From positions 16,986,917 through 17,050,916 of the forward strand of contig NC_087261.1 of NCBI RefSeq assembly GCF_037042905.1: DNA of 64,000 bases. The letters run 5' to 3'. Each line of letters starts with the position of its first letter. Positions within the stretch are counted from its first letter, which is position 1. The notes under the pieces are model-generated. The model did not search any database. It was not told the origin of the DNA and worked only from the letters and a program-made list of their open reading frames with translations. The stretch is from Lytechinus pictus. Lineage: Eukaryota; Echinodermata; Echinoidea; Temnopleuroida; Toxopneustidae. The translations under genes and the position numbers were made by a program. Below are positions 1 to 11,532 of this stretch, in pieces.

Positions 1-8
1 GATCAAAC

Positions 9-523
9 ATGCCGGATAGCGTGATCATCCATGTAGGAACCAACAACATTGAGAGTGATCACCCCTTGGAAATAGGTGCTAAGATGTCCTCATTGATTGA
101 CGAAATCATCAACATCGCTCCAACAGTGAAGGATATCACGTTATCTTCCATCATACAATGAGACACAAGATGACTACTTAAAAGTTGAGAGCGCTAACCG
201 CCAGCTGAAACTTCTAGCCAATGAGAGGAAGGCTGACTACGTAGACAATGACAACGTTGATCCTTCGATGCATCTCGCCGGTGATGGCGTTCACCTAAAT
301 AGACGCGGTGTTGTAATCTTCGCCACTAATCTCATCAACTCGTTGAGAAAGCAAATACCCAAGCCACAAGTTGAAGGTCGTTCAACGGATTTTCACTACA
401 CTCAACGCACAATAACAAAGAGAACTCCTCACAATCGGGTGTTCCCACGCGATTGGATGGACTCATTCAGGGCAACAAAAAAAGACCCTCTCGATACGGC
501 AAGAAAACTACTGAACAAATAAT
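9..523 (+). pseudogene. LINE ORF1 C-terminal part, SGNH/GDSL-hydrolase-like
   Basis: The frame from about base 9 encodes VIIHVGTNNI, the G-x-N block of SGNH hydrolases, and further on GDGVHLNRRG, the D-x-x-H block. ORF1 proteins of several CR1/L2-type elements carry such an esterase-like domain, which may act on lipids or help particle formation (family knowledge). A stop and frame change near 170 splits the two blocks; the second part ends at TAA 520-522. The N-terminal part is outside the window. I infer this is the element's ORF1 because endonuclease and RT follow in the same direction. Confidence 0.65.
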
Positions 524-714
524 AAGTCCTACTGAACGTTGTCTGACGCAATGCAATGTGGGTCTACCATCTTCTGCTTATTTACCGTCCTTGACCACCC
601 GTGAAGGTCATGTCAACAAACTTGAACTAGAAAAATGACTCGGTGTGTCATGATATAACTTGTAAAAATGCATACAAGGATTGTGCTTCTCAGTTAAATT
701 ATTTTAAATGCCTT

Positions 715-1962
715 AAATGCGCACACATCAATGTCAGAAGCTTGATTCCTAAAATTGATGAAATAAGGTACCTTATTACTGAGCTAAAGTTTATATCCTA
801 TGCGTTAGTGAATCTTGGCTGAAAGAAAACATTTCCGACAAGGAAATATTCACTGAGAATTACGATCTTTTCAGACGTGATAGAACATCGAAACGTGGGG
901 GTGGAGTTTGTTTATATGCTAAAGAACATTTACATTGCAAAGATAGAAGTGATATTGTCACTAAATTTGATATCGAAGCAGTGTTAGTCGAAATGTCTTT
1001 GAGAAAGACTGATTTATTTGTCTGTTGTATTTACAGACCACCTGATGACCCGGTTGAATTTTACTCTGAATTATATAATCTCTTAGAACATATGGAATCT
1101 GAAGATAAAGAACTTATCATTCTAGGCGATTTTAACAATGATTACCAAGTCGATGATTCTCTTGTTGATAATCCATTATATGTTATTGAAAGTTTATTTG
1201 CTCTGTCACAAAATTGTTACGAAACCTACACGAATCACTCCAACCTCCTCAAAATGTATTGACTTAATTTTTACGACTATACCGGAACAACATTTACTTT
1301 CCGATGTCGCCAAGATTGCCCTTAGTGATCATTATTTGATATTTACATGTATTGATCTCAAACCAGATGAACCTCTACATAAACTGGCCAAGTACAGAGA
1401 CTTTAAGAAATTCGAAGAATCCCAATTTCTTGAAGATATTCGTAAATGTAGCACATTGTATAATAATGAACGAAGTGTGTCTGAATCGATTGACCATGAT
1501 GAAAATGTATGGTCAGAATGGAAGCAGGCCTTTTTGGCAATTTGTGACAAACATGCTCCGATGAAACAGGTGCGTGTAAAAAATAGGTTCAACCCTTGGA
1601 TAAATAATGATATTTTAGAACTCATGTATCAAAGGGATTACTTGAAAGGTAAAGCTGATAAGAGTGATGATTTCAAAGACGAGTACCGCAAGGCAAGAAA
1701 TCTAGTCACCAGTTCTATCCGTGAAAGTAAAAAAATTATTTTGATGATATCTCGAACAAATTTAAGAATAATGCTCGTAAGCTCTGGAAGAATATTAACA
1801 TGGCAACCGGTAACTCAAAATTTAGTAACTCTATTCATCATGATCTATCACCCGAATTATTCAATGACTACTTTGCTAATGTTGGTCGCAAAATTGCAAA
1901 TTCTTTTCATGAAAAAAAAACCTATTTGGAGAAACCCCGACTGTACTCGACTGTATTTTTGA
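715..1962 (+). pseudogene. LINE ORF2 endonuclease (EEP/APE-type) domain and linker
   Basis: The frame opens around 720 with AHINVRSL, the first asparagine block of APE-like endonucleases, followed by a GGGVCLYA block, a YRPP block near 1033 and ILGDFNND with the catalytic Asp/Asn pair near 1120-1140. A frameshift near 1230-1260 moves the reading to another frame, where CIDLIFTT and ALSDHYLIF (the SDH catalytic end) follow at about 1255-1340. The linker to the RT continues to about 1740, where the frame changes again. This enzyme nicks the target to prime reverse transcription. Every key block is visible, but the frame is broken. Confidence 0.82.
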
Positions 1963-2009
1963 TACGATACCAGACAGTACAGTTTTTAAATTACTATCTG
2001 GCTTAGAGA

Positions 2010-3503
2010 CAAACAGTAACCTTGATATTCTGGGTTTTGATTCGAAATTACTTCGGATAGCTGCGCCACTCATACAAACATCCTTGACATCTGTCTTTAA
2101 TTATTCGCTCAGAAACGGGATCGTTTTTGATGAATGGAAATACTCAAGAGTTACTCCCATCTAAAAAGGTAAATGACCCAAAGATGCGTGTTCCAATTAC
2201 AGACCAATATCTGTCGTGTGTCATATAGCTAAGTTAATAGAAAAAATAATCCAATTGAATTTGCACCAGTATTTAATCTCAAATGAACTTATCTCTATTG
2301 ACCAATCTGCGTTTTTGAAATCACATTCTACGGTAACATGCCTCCATCGCGTCATCGATGATTGGTACGATGCATTGAATAATCATGATATGGTTGGGGC
2401 ATGTTTCCTTGATATATCAAAATGTTTCGACAGTATAAACCATGAATTATTATTGTTTAAATTGAAGAAATATGGTATTATTGATGTTGAATTCAAATGG
2501 TTCAAAAGTTATTTATCTAACAGAAGACAATCTGTCCGATGTCATGGTCTTCAATCTCAACCGATCGATCTTGATATTGGAATTCCACAAGGGGGAGTCA
2601 TTGGCCCTGATCTTTTTCTTATTTTTATCAATGACATAGTCCAAAGTGTTTCTAAGGGGACTTGTAACATATTTGCTGATGACGTTATTATTTATTGTAC
2701 TGATCCATCACTAAACAAGATTGAAGAAAATTTACAAAATTGTATAAATAGTATCAACGCCTGGTATACTGAAAACCGTCTTCAGATAAATTCTTCAAAG
2801 ACTAATGTCATGCTAATCTCTTCGCGTAAATCAAGAAGTAAAGGAGAGCTTAGAGTTAAACTTGATGGAATTGAATTGAAACAAGTAAACAGTGTTAGAT
2901 ATTTGGGTGTTGAAGTTGACTGTTATCTTCTGTGGGAAAATCATGTCAAACAACTCTGCAGATTATTATCGTTTAAATTACATGCACTGAGGCGTTTAAG
3001 TTCTATACTAAATAAGCAATTGTTGAATACATTGTACAAATCTACTATACAACCATGCGTTGACTATGGTTGTTCAGTTTGGGGTAATTGCTCTGAAAAA
3101 AACAGAAACCTAAATCCATAAACTTAAAAAAAGAGCAGCCCGGATCATTACCAAACAATTCGATTTTTCTGTAAGTAGCGCCGATCTATTCAAGGAATTA
3201 AAGTGGCAGCCTTTTGAAAAAAGACGTGACTATTTTCTTTGTATATTAGCATATCAATGCATTTATGGGCTTGCACCTTCTAGGTTGTGTAATGAAATTG
3301 AAATGTATTTTGACAGACATGGTATCAATACTAGAAATCATAACTCCCTAAACGCAGTCTTGCCAAAACCTAATAAGGACATTTTTAAACTCTCATCCAA
3401 ATATGCTGCTATAAAAGTCTGGAATTCTTTGCCAACATCAACGCAAAATATCCAATCCCTGCAATCTTTTAAACGTGTTTATAAAGCTAGCTTTTTTAAC
3501 TAA
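2010..3503 (+). pseudogene. LINE ORF2 reverse transcriptase and C-terminal domain
   Basis: From about 2216 an open stretch of about 300 codons shows RT palm motifs: FLDISKCFD (motif A aspartate, about 2406), GIPQGGVIGP (motif B, about 2580) and FADDVIIYC (motif C, about 2672). The frame breaks near 3115 and continues in another frame through KRAARIIT and a typical LINE end with AAIKVWNSLP (about 3403-3435), stopping at 3503. Motif C reads FADD, as is common in this LINE group. The catalytic residues are intact, so the lesions are mostly frameshifts. Confidence 0.88.
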
Positions 3504-3836
3504 TGTCATTTTTATTCTTTTATCAATTGTTACCTTACCTCTTGAATATTATTTTTGTCTCATCTCTACATATTCTTTTTAGTGAATTATTGATATATAC
3601 TTTGTTTTAACTTTTAATTCTCTTAGATTACTATATCATATTTTGTAGTTTTATATTATGAATTCCCTAGTTACTTTGTTAAATTGTATTTGTTATTTTT
3701 AATCTATTTGATGAATTTATATATATACATATTTTCAATTTTTTAACCTGTTGTATCAGGACCATGATGTAAAACAGCTGTGCCGATCATGTTTTTATCC
3801 TGTATAAATAAATTCAAATAAATAAATAAATAAAGC

Positions 3837-4242
3837 ATTATAAAGCATCATGATTGATGAGCATCGTCCAGCCAATACCAAACGATTCCCATACCAAGCA
3901 GAGTCACGTTTTCAAAACTGAACTATAATTATCTGTAATGCGTGCCCTGAGAATGTCGTCATTGTATTTGAGAAAATGGACAAGGTAATGGCATGCAGTA
4001 AAGAAAATACATTCCTAAGTCTTGCAATTGTACTGGGAGAGTTGTTTACTTAAAAACTGGGTTAAAAACACGCTATAAACAGTGAGCATTTCTGACAAAC
4101 GTATAACAAAGCATTAAACATGGTTTAGGTGCATCGCCCAACCAAAGCGAGTAACGCTATTTCACCCAGAAAAGGCATTCACGTTACCATTTCTATAAAT
4201 GCATGGCTAAGAAAGAGAATGAGAAAATGTAAATATGAAGGG
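3837..4242. other. Non-coding stretch
   Basis: AT-rich sequence between the LINE tail and the next element. I see no coding frame or RNA gene here. Short words resembling other echinoderm repeats occur but nothing with clear ends. Confidence 0.4.
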
Positions 4243-4409
4243 CATTGGCGGCGGAAGCCAAAAATCTTAGGGGGGACCACAATTTTTTGACAAGCCCCCC
4301 CCCAAAAAAAAGGTTATCAACAAAAAATTAAGGGGGGGGGGTCGTCCCCCCACCAAAAATTTAGGGGGGACACGTCCCCCCGTCATCCCTGCTTCAGCCG
4401 CCTATGAGG
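4243..4409. mobile_element. Short G/C-run inverted-repeat element (MITE-like)
   Basis: The left end reads GGCGGCGGAAGCC and the right end GCTTCAGCCGCC, an imperfect terminal inverted repeat about 15 bases long. The interior is runs of G and C with A-rich spacers that can pair with each other. Related GC-run segments occur at 7985-8060, 10160-10320 and 45255-46065. I see no coding capacity, and target duplications are not clear. Confidence 0.5.
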
Positions 4410-4559
4410 GTAAGGGAATGCAAACATGTAAAAACCTCCTAAAGCCGTGCAACTGTACATTTTGGATGGTACGTCTTTTGTGCAACGGTACGAATGTTTG
4501 ACATTCAGCCTCCCATTTGCTCGCGTACAACAAGCTAAGTAGGCGTTGTACAATGTGAA

Positions 4560-4874
4560 ATGAAACCGTGTATTTTGAGGCAAATAATGGAAAGAATACG
4601 TAAGATCGGAATTAACTGTGGGCTCTATAATTGAATGTAACTGTGGTCCTATATTAACAAAATGTTCATTTAATTTTTCGGCAATCAGAATAGGATCATG
4701 AATATCCATATCATCACATTTTTTAAACGGTATTTCATTTGATTTATTGTTTCTATTCAATAGCGTATTCAGATTGTTCCATGTTTCTTCTACATTGTCT
4801 TTCGAAGTCTCGAGTTTTGTTTGAAAGTAAATCTTTTTCTTGTACTTCAATTTTGTTGTTACAAACTTCCTCAT
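4560..4874 (-). pseudogene. LINE ORF2 linker fragment (between endonuclease and RT)
   Basis: On the minus strand the frame carries VEETWNNLNTLLNRNNKS and then AEKLNEHFVNIGPQL, which match the linker seen in CR1/L2-type ORF2 just before the RT; compare LFNDYFANVGRKIANSF in the LINE at about 1857-1905. The fragment is cut on both sides, without RT motifs. The 3' end of the reading (below about 4560) is unrelated sequence. Confidence 0.6.
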
Positions 4875-5000
4875 TTTCTTATATGTGACGCGTCATGTCC
4901 AAATCGGACAGAACTTGCTCGATAACAAATTTAGAAAATGGGTAAAATGCTAAAAATCTTTAAAAATGTCGAAATTTTTATTTTTACATTTTAGGGATGT

Positions 5001-5614
5001 TTAAAGGACAAGTCCACCCCAACAAAAAGTTGACTTGAATAAAAAGAGAAAAATCCAGCAAGCAAAACACTGAAAATGTCATCAAAATCGGATGTAAAAT
5101 AAGAAAGTTATGACATTTTAAAGTTTCGCCTTGTTTTACAAAACAGTTATACACACATCCTGGTCGGTATGCAAATGAGGAGACTGATGACATCATCCAC
5201 TCACTATTTCTTTTGTATTTTATTATGTGAGATATGAAATATTCTAAATTTCTCGTCATTATCAAGTGAAACAACGATTAATTCCTCCCTGAACATGTGG
5301 GATTTGCATTGTTTGATAAAATATGGTTCAGTCAAGTTGGTCCTTATATTGTCAAATCTATAAAAAAATGAAATATTGTATAATTCAAACAATAAAAAAC
5401 AAAAGAAATAGTGACTGATGGACATCATCGACTGTCTCATTTGCATGTCACTGAGATGCACAAATCACTGTTTTATGAAAAATATGCGAAACTTTAAATT
5501 GTCATAACCTTCTTATTTTACATCCGATTTGGATGAGATTTTCAGCATTATGCTAGTTTGATTTTTCTCTGTTTACTCAAATCAACATTTTTCTTGAGTG
5601 TACTTGATCTTTAA
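5001..5614. mobile_element. Foldback element with long terminal inverted repeats, TTAA at both ends
   Basis: The left arm begins TTAAAGGACAAGTCCACC (5001-5018). The right arm, reverse-complemented, begins TTAAAGATCAAGTACACT. The two arms stay similar for about 200 bases inward, including the stretches around ATCCGATTTGGATGAG and AAAGTTTCGC. TTAA at 5001-5004 and 5611-5614 could be a target-site duplication of piggyBac type, though the boundary is ambiguous by a few bases. No transposase is encoded. I know closely similar elements as high-copy repeats in echinoderm genomes, which is part of the basis for the taxon call. Confidence 0.75.
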
Positions 5615-5929
5615 TGTTTCAAGTATACTCTGTCAAAAAATCAATCGAAAATGATAACGGGAAAGTGTCGAAAAAGCAGTTTTTCTGCGAGTGTTTTTTT
5701 CGGTCAGTTCGAACTTTTCTGCTCGTTCAGCAAGCTCAAATCTTCGCGCTGTACTAAGCTCCGCCCCTAGCAACGTACGCCATTGTTGATTGGCTCAAAT
5801 CAGATATCCCATTATTTTTTTTAACTGAAGAGATGGGATAGCAAAATAAGCATGTTCACCTATAATTATGGCGGCAAATTCCAAATGGAAAAACAGAGAA
5901 CGTGCTGAATTTGGATTATAAGGTCAGAT

Positions 5930-6905
5930 AAAACCCCCACCTCCCCGCCCGCGCTTAAAAAAGATCAAAAGCATCGCTTTTCAATAGCATTACATGCCTG
6001 TTAAGAAAAGTTTACTAACGGGATGCGAATTCTAAAGGCCTAAGTATGGTTATAATAGAACTGGGAAGGGCGGGGGCGTGGGCGATGGATACTGAGCTCG
6101 AGTATTGGGTCTCAATAAAAGCCAAGGATAAAACGTATTCAAAACACGGTTTGTAAGTGAGGATTAATTTCATTGAAATTACAAAGGATATGCTGTATTG
6201 AGAAATCTTCTTTCTCCATTATCAGGATTTTTTCGTTAAGCGTTCAACTTGAGATGGCATTTTCAAAAGAATGATTCTCAAATCCTTTAAAATATTGATC
6301 GTCAGTGAATGCGTGTTGATTTATTAAGTTTCAAGAGAACAACGAAAGAAATAAAATCTATCATATCATTCTTCCCCCTCTCTGTTGGTTCACTGTGTAT
6401 TCCCATGTCTTATGTTTCTTTTGTCTGGTTCTATCTGTTGGCCATTGTCATAGGTATTTATTTTATATGTAATTCATTATAAATAACTATTGTTATCCAA
6501 AGGGTCTACGATCCAGCTTATAAGTGGACCTCTCCATTTTTAGCGAAATATTATTAATTCACCATAGTTTTTTTTTATTGCAATTAGTTTTTATCAATTT
6601 TGGTTTCACATTTATAACTGAAAGATAGATTGCATGTATTCTACTTAGCATTATTGTCATGATACTTGTATGAATTTTGTATTTTTGTTGGAAATGAGAA
6701 AAAAAACTGAACTGAACTGAAAACTGTAGCGGGAATAATCATAATCACTTATTCAAGATAGGGAAAGCGGGGGCTGGAAATGTATACTGTACTGTACATT
6801 TTGTAAACTTATGGGATTAAAATCATTTATATCAAACCCTTTATGATTCAAACCTCTTGCCGTCAAATTTCCTCATGTCGTTTGAAGGAACGATAGCAAT
6901 AAGCC
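5930..6905. repeat. Local duplication unit, copy A (partial)
   Basis: Shares several hundred bases with copy B (9480-9870 and 10060-10400) and copy C (12335-12990). Landmarks are AAGAAAAGTTTAC, GGGATGCGAATTCTAAAGGC, GACGTATTCAAAACAC-like words, GATGGCATTTTCAAAAGAA, ACTGTAGCGGGAATAAT (6723) and TTATGATTCAAACCTCTTGCC. The block is interrupted at about 6365-6716 by a LINE 3' tail that copies B and C lack. No gene is visible in the unit. Confidence 0.8.
6365..6716 (+). mobile_element. LINE 3' end inserted in copy A
   Basis: This stretch interrupts the alignment of copy A with copy B. It is AT-rich, has no coding frame and ends with the short tandem tail AACTGAACTGAACTGAA, the kind of end left by CR1/L2-type elements. 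I infer a heavily 5'-truncated insertion, and cannot assign a family from the 3' UTR alone. Confidence 0.5.
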
Positions 6906-7031
6906 AGTTCACGGTTAGCTCATGATCAACTTTTCTCAAATGACCTTCGTGATTTTTCATTTTATAGGATAAGCACTATCATTTTCAAATGTAGATGTTG
7001 CGTAAGAACAAAATGCATTGTATAGACCAGG

Positions 7032-8349
7032 GGCCCATTTCATAAAGGTACAGCGTCAGCGTCAAGTCCCAAAACAGCGTCAAATTTTCACTTGCAGCGT
7101 CAAATTTAATATTTGACGCTGCAGCACATTTCATAAAAAGTTGACGCTCCAGTAGGAGCGTCAACTTTTTACTGGAGCGTCAAGTATGGTTACTGGAGCG
7201 TCAAATAGGGTTAAATATTTGACGCTGGTCATAGGGGAGCGTCAAGTTGACACTGTAAAGGGTTTTTCATTGTTAAGAATGGCGTACGTTGTGCTCAGGC
7301 ATGCCAAAAGGGCTCTTACAAGAGAACGGATATTTAGAGCAATGTCTGTGATAATTAATAATGGTTACACTTCGTAATTCCGAAGGTTCGTCAATCCGAA
7401 AACGTAGAAGGGTTCGTTAATCCGAACATTTGTGGCGTTATTCCGAAGGCTCGATAATCTGAAAACGAAATAAGGTTCGATGTTCCAATGCCAATGGTTC
7501 GTTAGTCTGAAAACGAAATAAGGTTTGTAAATCATTATGTTTTCGGAATCACGAACCTCATTTTGTTTTCGCCTGCCTTGTTGTTGATACAACCTTGCAT
7601 TACCGACACAAATAGTCAAGTGTGGGACTGGGATGAAAATTGTACGGTAGAAACTTTGTTGAAGGTGAAATTTCGACCGGCAATAATAATACATTTTCCC
7701 CCTTTTTAAAATAATTTTTTCCCTGGCATAGGGCTAAATTAAATCAATTCTCTGAAAACTTACACAATGGAGAAACAATGCTATGCCATCCTGTGACAAA
7801 TTGATATTTTCTTCTTACTCTCTTCTAGAATTGCAAACTATCGCCATAGAGCCATCACTCTGCTTCAACTGCTAGTCTTATGCTGCAGACCCTGTTTGCA
7901 GCTGCTAAATAATAATTTCGCTCCCGAAAAAAATAATAAGCAAAAAAAAAAATAATATTCTCTTTCAATTTTTTTTCTTCTAATTTTGCTTCTCAAATGT
8001 GGGGGGGGGGGGGGGGCACGGGCCGGCTGTGCCCCCCCCCCCTGGATCCGCCAGTGCTTTCTACCTAAACTTATGACTTGAATTGAAAACAAAAAACTGG
8101 AGAGAAAGGGAATTTCCCCCTAATCAGCCTCGTACATGACTATTCAAATAAATAGCTGGAAAGTCAAGCTGACTTTCCAGCTAATGTGCTTTTATGAAAT
8201 GCAAAGTTGCTAGCATAGCAAGTTGCTAGCATAGCAAGCAAAAGCTGCTATTCTACCAGAGTTGCTAGCATAGCAAGCAAAAGCTGATATTCTACCAGAG
8301 TTGCTATGATAGCAACTTGCTATGATAGCAACTCTTTATGAAATGGGCC
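7032..8349. mobile_element. TIR element, GGCCCATTTCATAAAG termini
   Basis: The left end GGCCCATTTCATAAAG and right end CTTTATGAAATGGGCC are exact inverse complements, and CCAGG flanks both (7027-7031 and 8350-8354), a possible 5-bp target duplication. The left subterminal part is built of TGACGCT/AGCGTCA words that form a hairpin (about 7060-7260). The right part is built of TTGCTAGCATAGCAA-type words (about 8205-8335). The middle has diverged GGTTCGTNAATCCGAA repeats (7375-7560) and a G-run/C-run hairpin (about 7998-8045). No transposase is seen. Because the two halves differ, this could be two MITEs fused or nested. Confidence 0.6.
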
Positions 8350-9898
8350 CCAGGTGACTAGAATAGTACATCAGGGATAAAGTTTGGAAATCTGTTTTAT
8401 TGTCTGCCTTTGGCACATTTGACTATTGTTTAGGCTACTGTCAAATACCAGTGATTATCAAGGCTCTATTTATTACTCTTCAGCTTGGATGTGATAAATA
8501 TTTTGAAAGGAATACATTAATAATCATCAAATCACAAATGCCTATGTCAGTGAATTTGAAAGCCACCTTCATGGTTGTCTCCAATGACCTTTTTCTGCTC
8601 GTGCGCAGTTTACAACCGTGAACAGGCTTATAGCGAAATTTTAACAAAGAGACCAACAAATCCAATAGAGAGATGAAACAAGAAAAAAAGAGATCGATTG
8701 CTTAATCGATCACAATCACCTACGATAATCATGATAAATTAAAAAATGAATAGTATTCAGGGTAACAACAATGATAATGATAGTATAATACTAACGATGG
8801 TAATAATAATGATAATACAAAATAACAATTATAATTATAGGGATGATAGTGATGATAATCGTAAACATGATGATTATGATAATTAAAAGAAAATCAATAA
8901 TTACAATATAAAAATCAATATGAGCTTGTACTGCCTTTTCCATATCTCAACAGTTCTTGCTATTAAAATGAAATATATATTCTAATCAATTTAAGAATCA
9001 TAAACTAATAAGCTTAATCTTGGCGTTTTTTTGCTATAGGCCTAGGCTATATGCATAATAACGTTCTCTGATGGGTGATAAGAAACATGGTATTAATACT
9101 GAATCTTGCTTGTGGTTTAATGTTATTGTGATAGAAAATAATAATAAAAAACAAAACCAGTATGTTCGAGTTAGCATCTGTGTCTGGCTTTGGTAGGCCT
9201 ATTCATGACGAAATGCTAACAACGCAATCATTACAAAAATAAATAAAAAAACCAATCTGTTAAGATATTATTTTTTTACTTTTGATGGTGAAAGCATCGG
9301 CCTTTACGTAGAAAAAAGACAGATTTGATAGTAAACAATGAAGATAATCCAGAATGTAGCGATGGGGATGCTCCCGGCCTGCGCCAGGTGCAAAGTTTTT
9401 GTATAATACTTCAAAAGGCTTGGGTTTTTTCTTCTTCTAATTATAAGAACTAGATTGGATAAAGAAATTGAAGCATCCCCTCGCCTCCCCGCCCAAGCTT
9501 CAAATAGATAGATAAAAAACAATGCTTTTAGTGTTCTCAAAAGCATGTTTTTAAGAAAAGTTTACAAAGAGGATGCGAATTCTAAAGGCGTAGGTATGGC
9601 GATAATGGCACTGGGCCGGGCGTATTCAAAACACGGTTTCTTATGAGGATTAGTTTCCTTGAAATTACAAAGGATACTATCAAGGAGACACTGATAAGAG
9701 GTATTATCTCTATCATAGGCCATGATCAGGATCTTTTCATTATTTAAAACGTTTTTTTTTTCCGAGATGGCATTTTCAAAAGAAAGCTTTTCAAATCTTT
9801 AGAAAATATTGATAGTCCGTGAACGTCAGCTAATCTATTAGTTTTAAAGAGAATAAATAAAGAAACTAAATCGAACGTCAACGTTTGCGCTATCCAAG

Positions 9899-10028
9899 TG
9901 AAGCCCCTTTCACAATGGTGGTGCGACTGCTTACAATCGTTGTGATTGTGTGCAACATATTGCACGCAACATATTGTGACCAAAATAATCGCAAACGATT
10001 GCAAAAACCATTTGTGAAAGGGACTTTA
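9899..10028. mobile_element. MITE with AAGCCCCTTTCACAA termini
   Basis: The left end reads (TG)AAGCCCCTTTCACAA and the right end, reverse-complemented, (TA)AAGTCCCTTTCACAA, around an internal inverted repeat of GATTG/CAATC words. It is 130 bases long with no coding potential. It lies in copy B only. The ends resemble those of the elements at 15011-16330 and 63223-63888. Confidence 0.65.
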
Positions 10029-10159
10029 ACCAATATAGATGTAGGGGTGGCCAGTGGGTTAAAACTGTAGCGGGAATAATTCATGATCACTTTATATTCA
10101 AGATGAGGAAAGCGGGGACTGGAAATGTTTACTATTTTGTACCTTTGGAAAACTTATCA

Positions 10160-10320
10160 TACAGGGGCCGCGGAACAATTTTCAAAGTGGGAAGGGGGAG
10201 GGCGACCATGCAAAAAATCACAAAGGGTACTTTTTACGATTTTGTACATGGTTTGGGGAAAATATTGGGGCTGAAACATCCCCACTCCTTCCGCTGCCCA
10301 TGTTGGGGGTTAGAACCATG
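10160..10320. repeat. G-rich degenerate element fragment
   Basis: GGGGCCGCGGAACAATTTT followed by a G-rich, gene-free stretch resembles the left end of the hAT-like element at 45255 (GAGCGGCGGAACACATTTT). No right end is seen, so this is probably a truncated relative. Confidence 0.4.
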
Positions 10321-10434
10321 AGTATATCAAACAGTTTATGATTCAAACCTTTTGCCGTCAAAATTTCCTCATGTTTTTTTGAAGGAACGATATCGATAGC
10401 GAAATTAATGTGAAAGCTAAATGAAAGTATTTGA

Positions 10435-10735
10435 AGTGAACACTGATTTCATGAGAAAGTCTGTAAAACCAAGATTAATTGTCACTATATCATCCTCGGT
10501 CTAGCTCTGGTACAATTACATAAACTAAACTTTGTGAAATCATGAAATTTAAGCTGAAAAACGATCACACTGAAGATTACTAACACAAAATCACACGTAG
10601 GACAGTGAATTATTGCTGTGAAAAGACCCGACAAATTTGCCCGAATCCGCGCTTATTTTACTTATTTCTCAGCAGTTACACAATTTCTTCCAGAAGCCTT
10701 TAATTGGTACATATTTTTTTTTTTATTCATGAACA
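10435..10735 (-). repeat. Dispersed repeat, minus-oriented copy
   Basis: The reverse complement matches 18340-18640, including ATAAGCGCGGATTCGG, GTCGGGTCTTT, CAATAAT-CACTGTCC, ATCTTCAGTGTGA, TTTCACAAAGTT-AGTTTATG and TTTTACAGACTTTCTCAT. A third copy sits at 31940-32290 in plus orientation. I see no coding frame and no clear termini. Confidence 0.75.
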
Positions 10736-11532
10736 GACTTGGATGGTCATTTTATTGGATTATGTAATAACTCATTTTGAGATATTTACCACAACTGGCA
10801 TTTATCTAGAGAGACAGCCATTAGAGAGATGAAACAAGAATAAAGAAAATGATGGCTTAATCCATCACCAACGATAATCATGATAAATGAACAAAATAAT
10901 AATCATGGAAATAACAATGACAGTAATACTAACGATGATAACAATAATGATAAATATAAAATAACAATGATAATGATGATTATAGGGATAATGTGATGAT
11001 AGGCCTATAATGGTAAAAATGTTGATTATGAATGATATTTTAAAAAATACAATATAAAAAAATATTAGGAGCTTGATTTTTTATCCATATCTCAATAGTA
11101 CTGGCTATTAAAATGAAATATCTTCTAATCAATTCAAGAATAATGACTGATAAGCTTAATCTTAATTTGTTATAGGCATACTTGCGTTCTCTGATGGTTG
11201 ATAAAAAACATGGCATCAATATTGAATCTTGCTTGTGGTTTAATAAAAAGTTATTGTGATAGAATATCATAATAAAAAACAAACAATTATGTTCGAGTTA
11301 GCATCTGTGTCTGGCTTTAGTAGGCCTTCATGACGAAATGCAAACAACACAATCATTACAAAAATAAATAAGAAACCAATCTGTCAAGATTCCTATTATT
11401 ACTTTTGATGGTGCAAGCATATGCCTACAAAAAAAAACAAGATTTGATAGTAAACAATGAAGATAATCCAGGATGTAGCGATGTGGGTCCGGATGCTCCC
11501 GGCCTGGGCCAGGTGCAAAGTTTGTGTACAAT

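Larger units (their letters stand above)
1..3836 (+). mobile_element. CR1/L2-like non-LTR retrotransposon, degenerate, 5' end off the window
   Basis: One element read left to right: the end of an ORF1 with an SGNH-hydrolase-like domain, an AP-type endonuclease, a reverse transcriptase, the RT-distal C-terminal domain, an AT-rich 3' UTR and a tail of AAATAAATAAATAAATAAAG near 3815-3835. The order and the short-repeat tail instead of poly(A) are typical of the CR1/L2 group; the exact clade is inference. At least four frameshifts or stops break the reading frames (near 171, 1230-1260, 1740 and 3115), so this copy cannot make its own proteins. The 5' end lies before base 1. Confidence 0.88.
8640..10430. 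repeat. Local duplication unit, copy B
   Basis: Aligns with copy C from AGAGATGAAACAAGAA (about 8671 and 10827) through GTTCGAGTTAGCATCTGTGT (9167 and 11291), GATTTGATAGTAAACAATGA (9322 and 11441) and GGATGCGAATTCTAAAGGC (9571 and 12681). It lacks the LINE and the MITE found in copy C and so serves as the empty site for both. It has its own small MITE at 9899-10028. An AT-rich GATAAT-type low-complexity run lies at 8735-8885. Confidence 0.82.

Noticed and set aside
8000..8040. G-run/C-run hairpin as a G-quadruplex regulator
   Set aside because: Such runs are part of a repeated element family here and their lengths are unreliable in assemblies.
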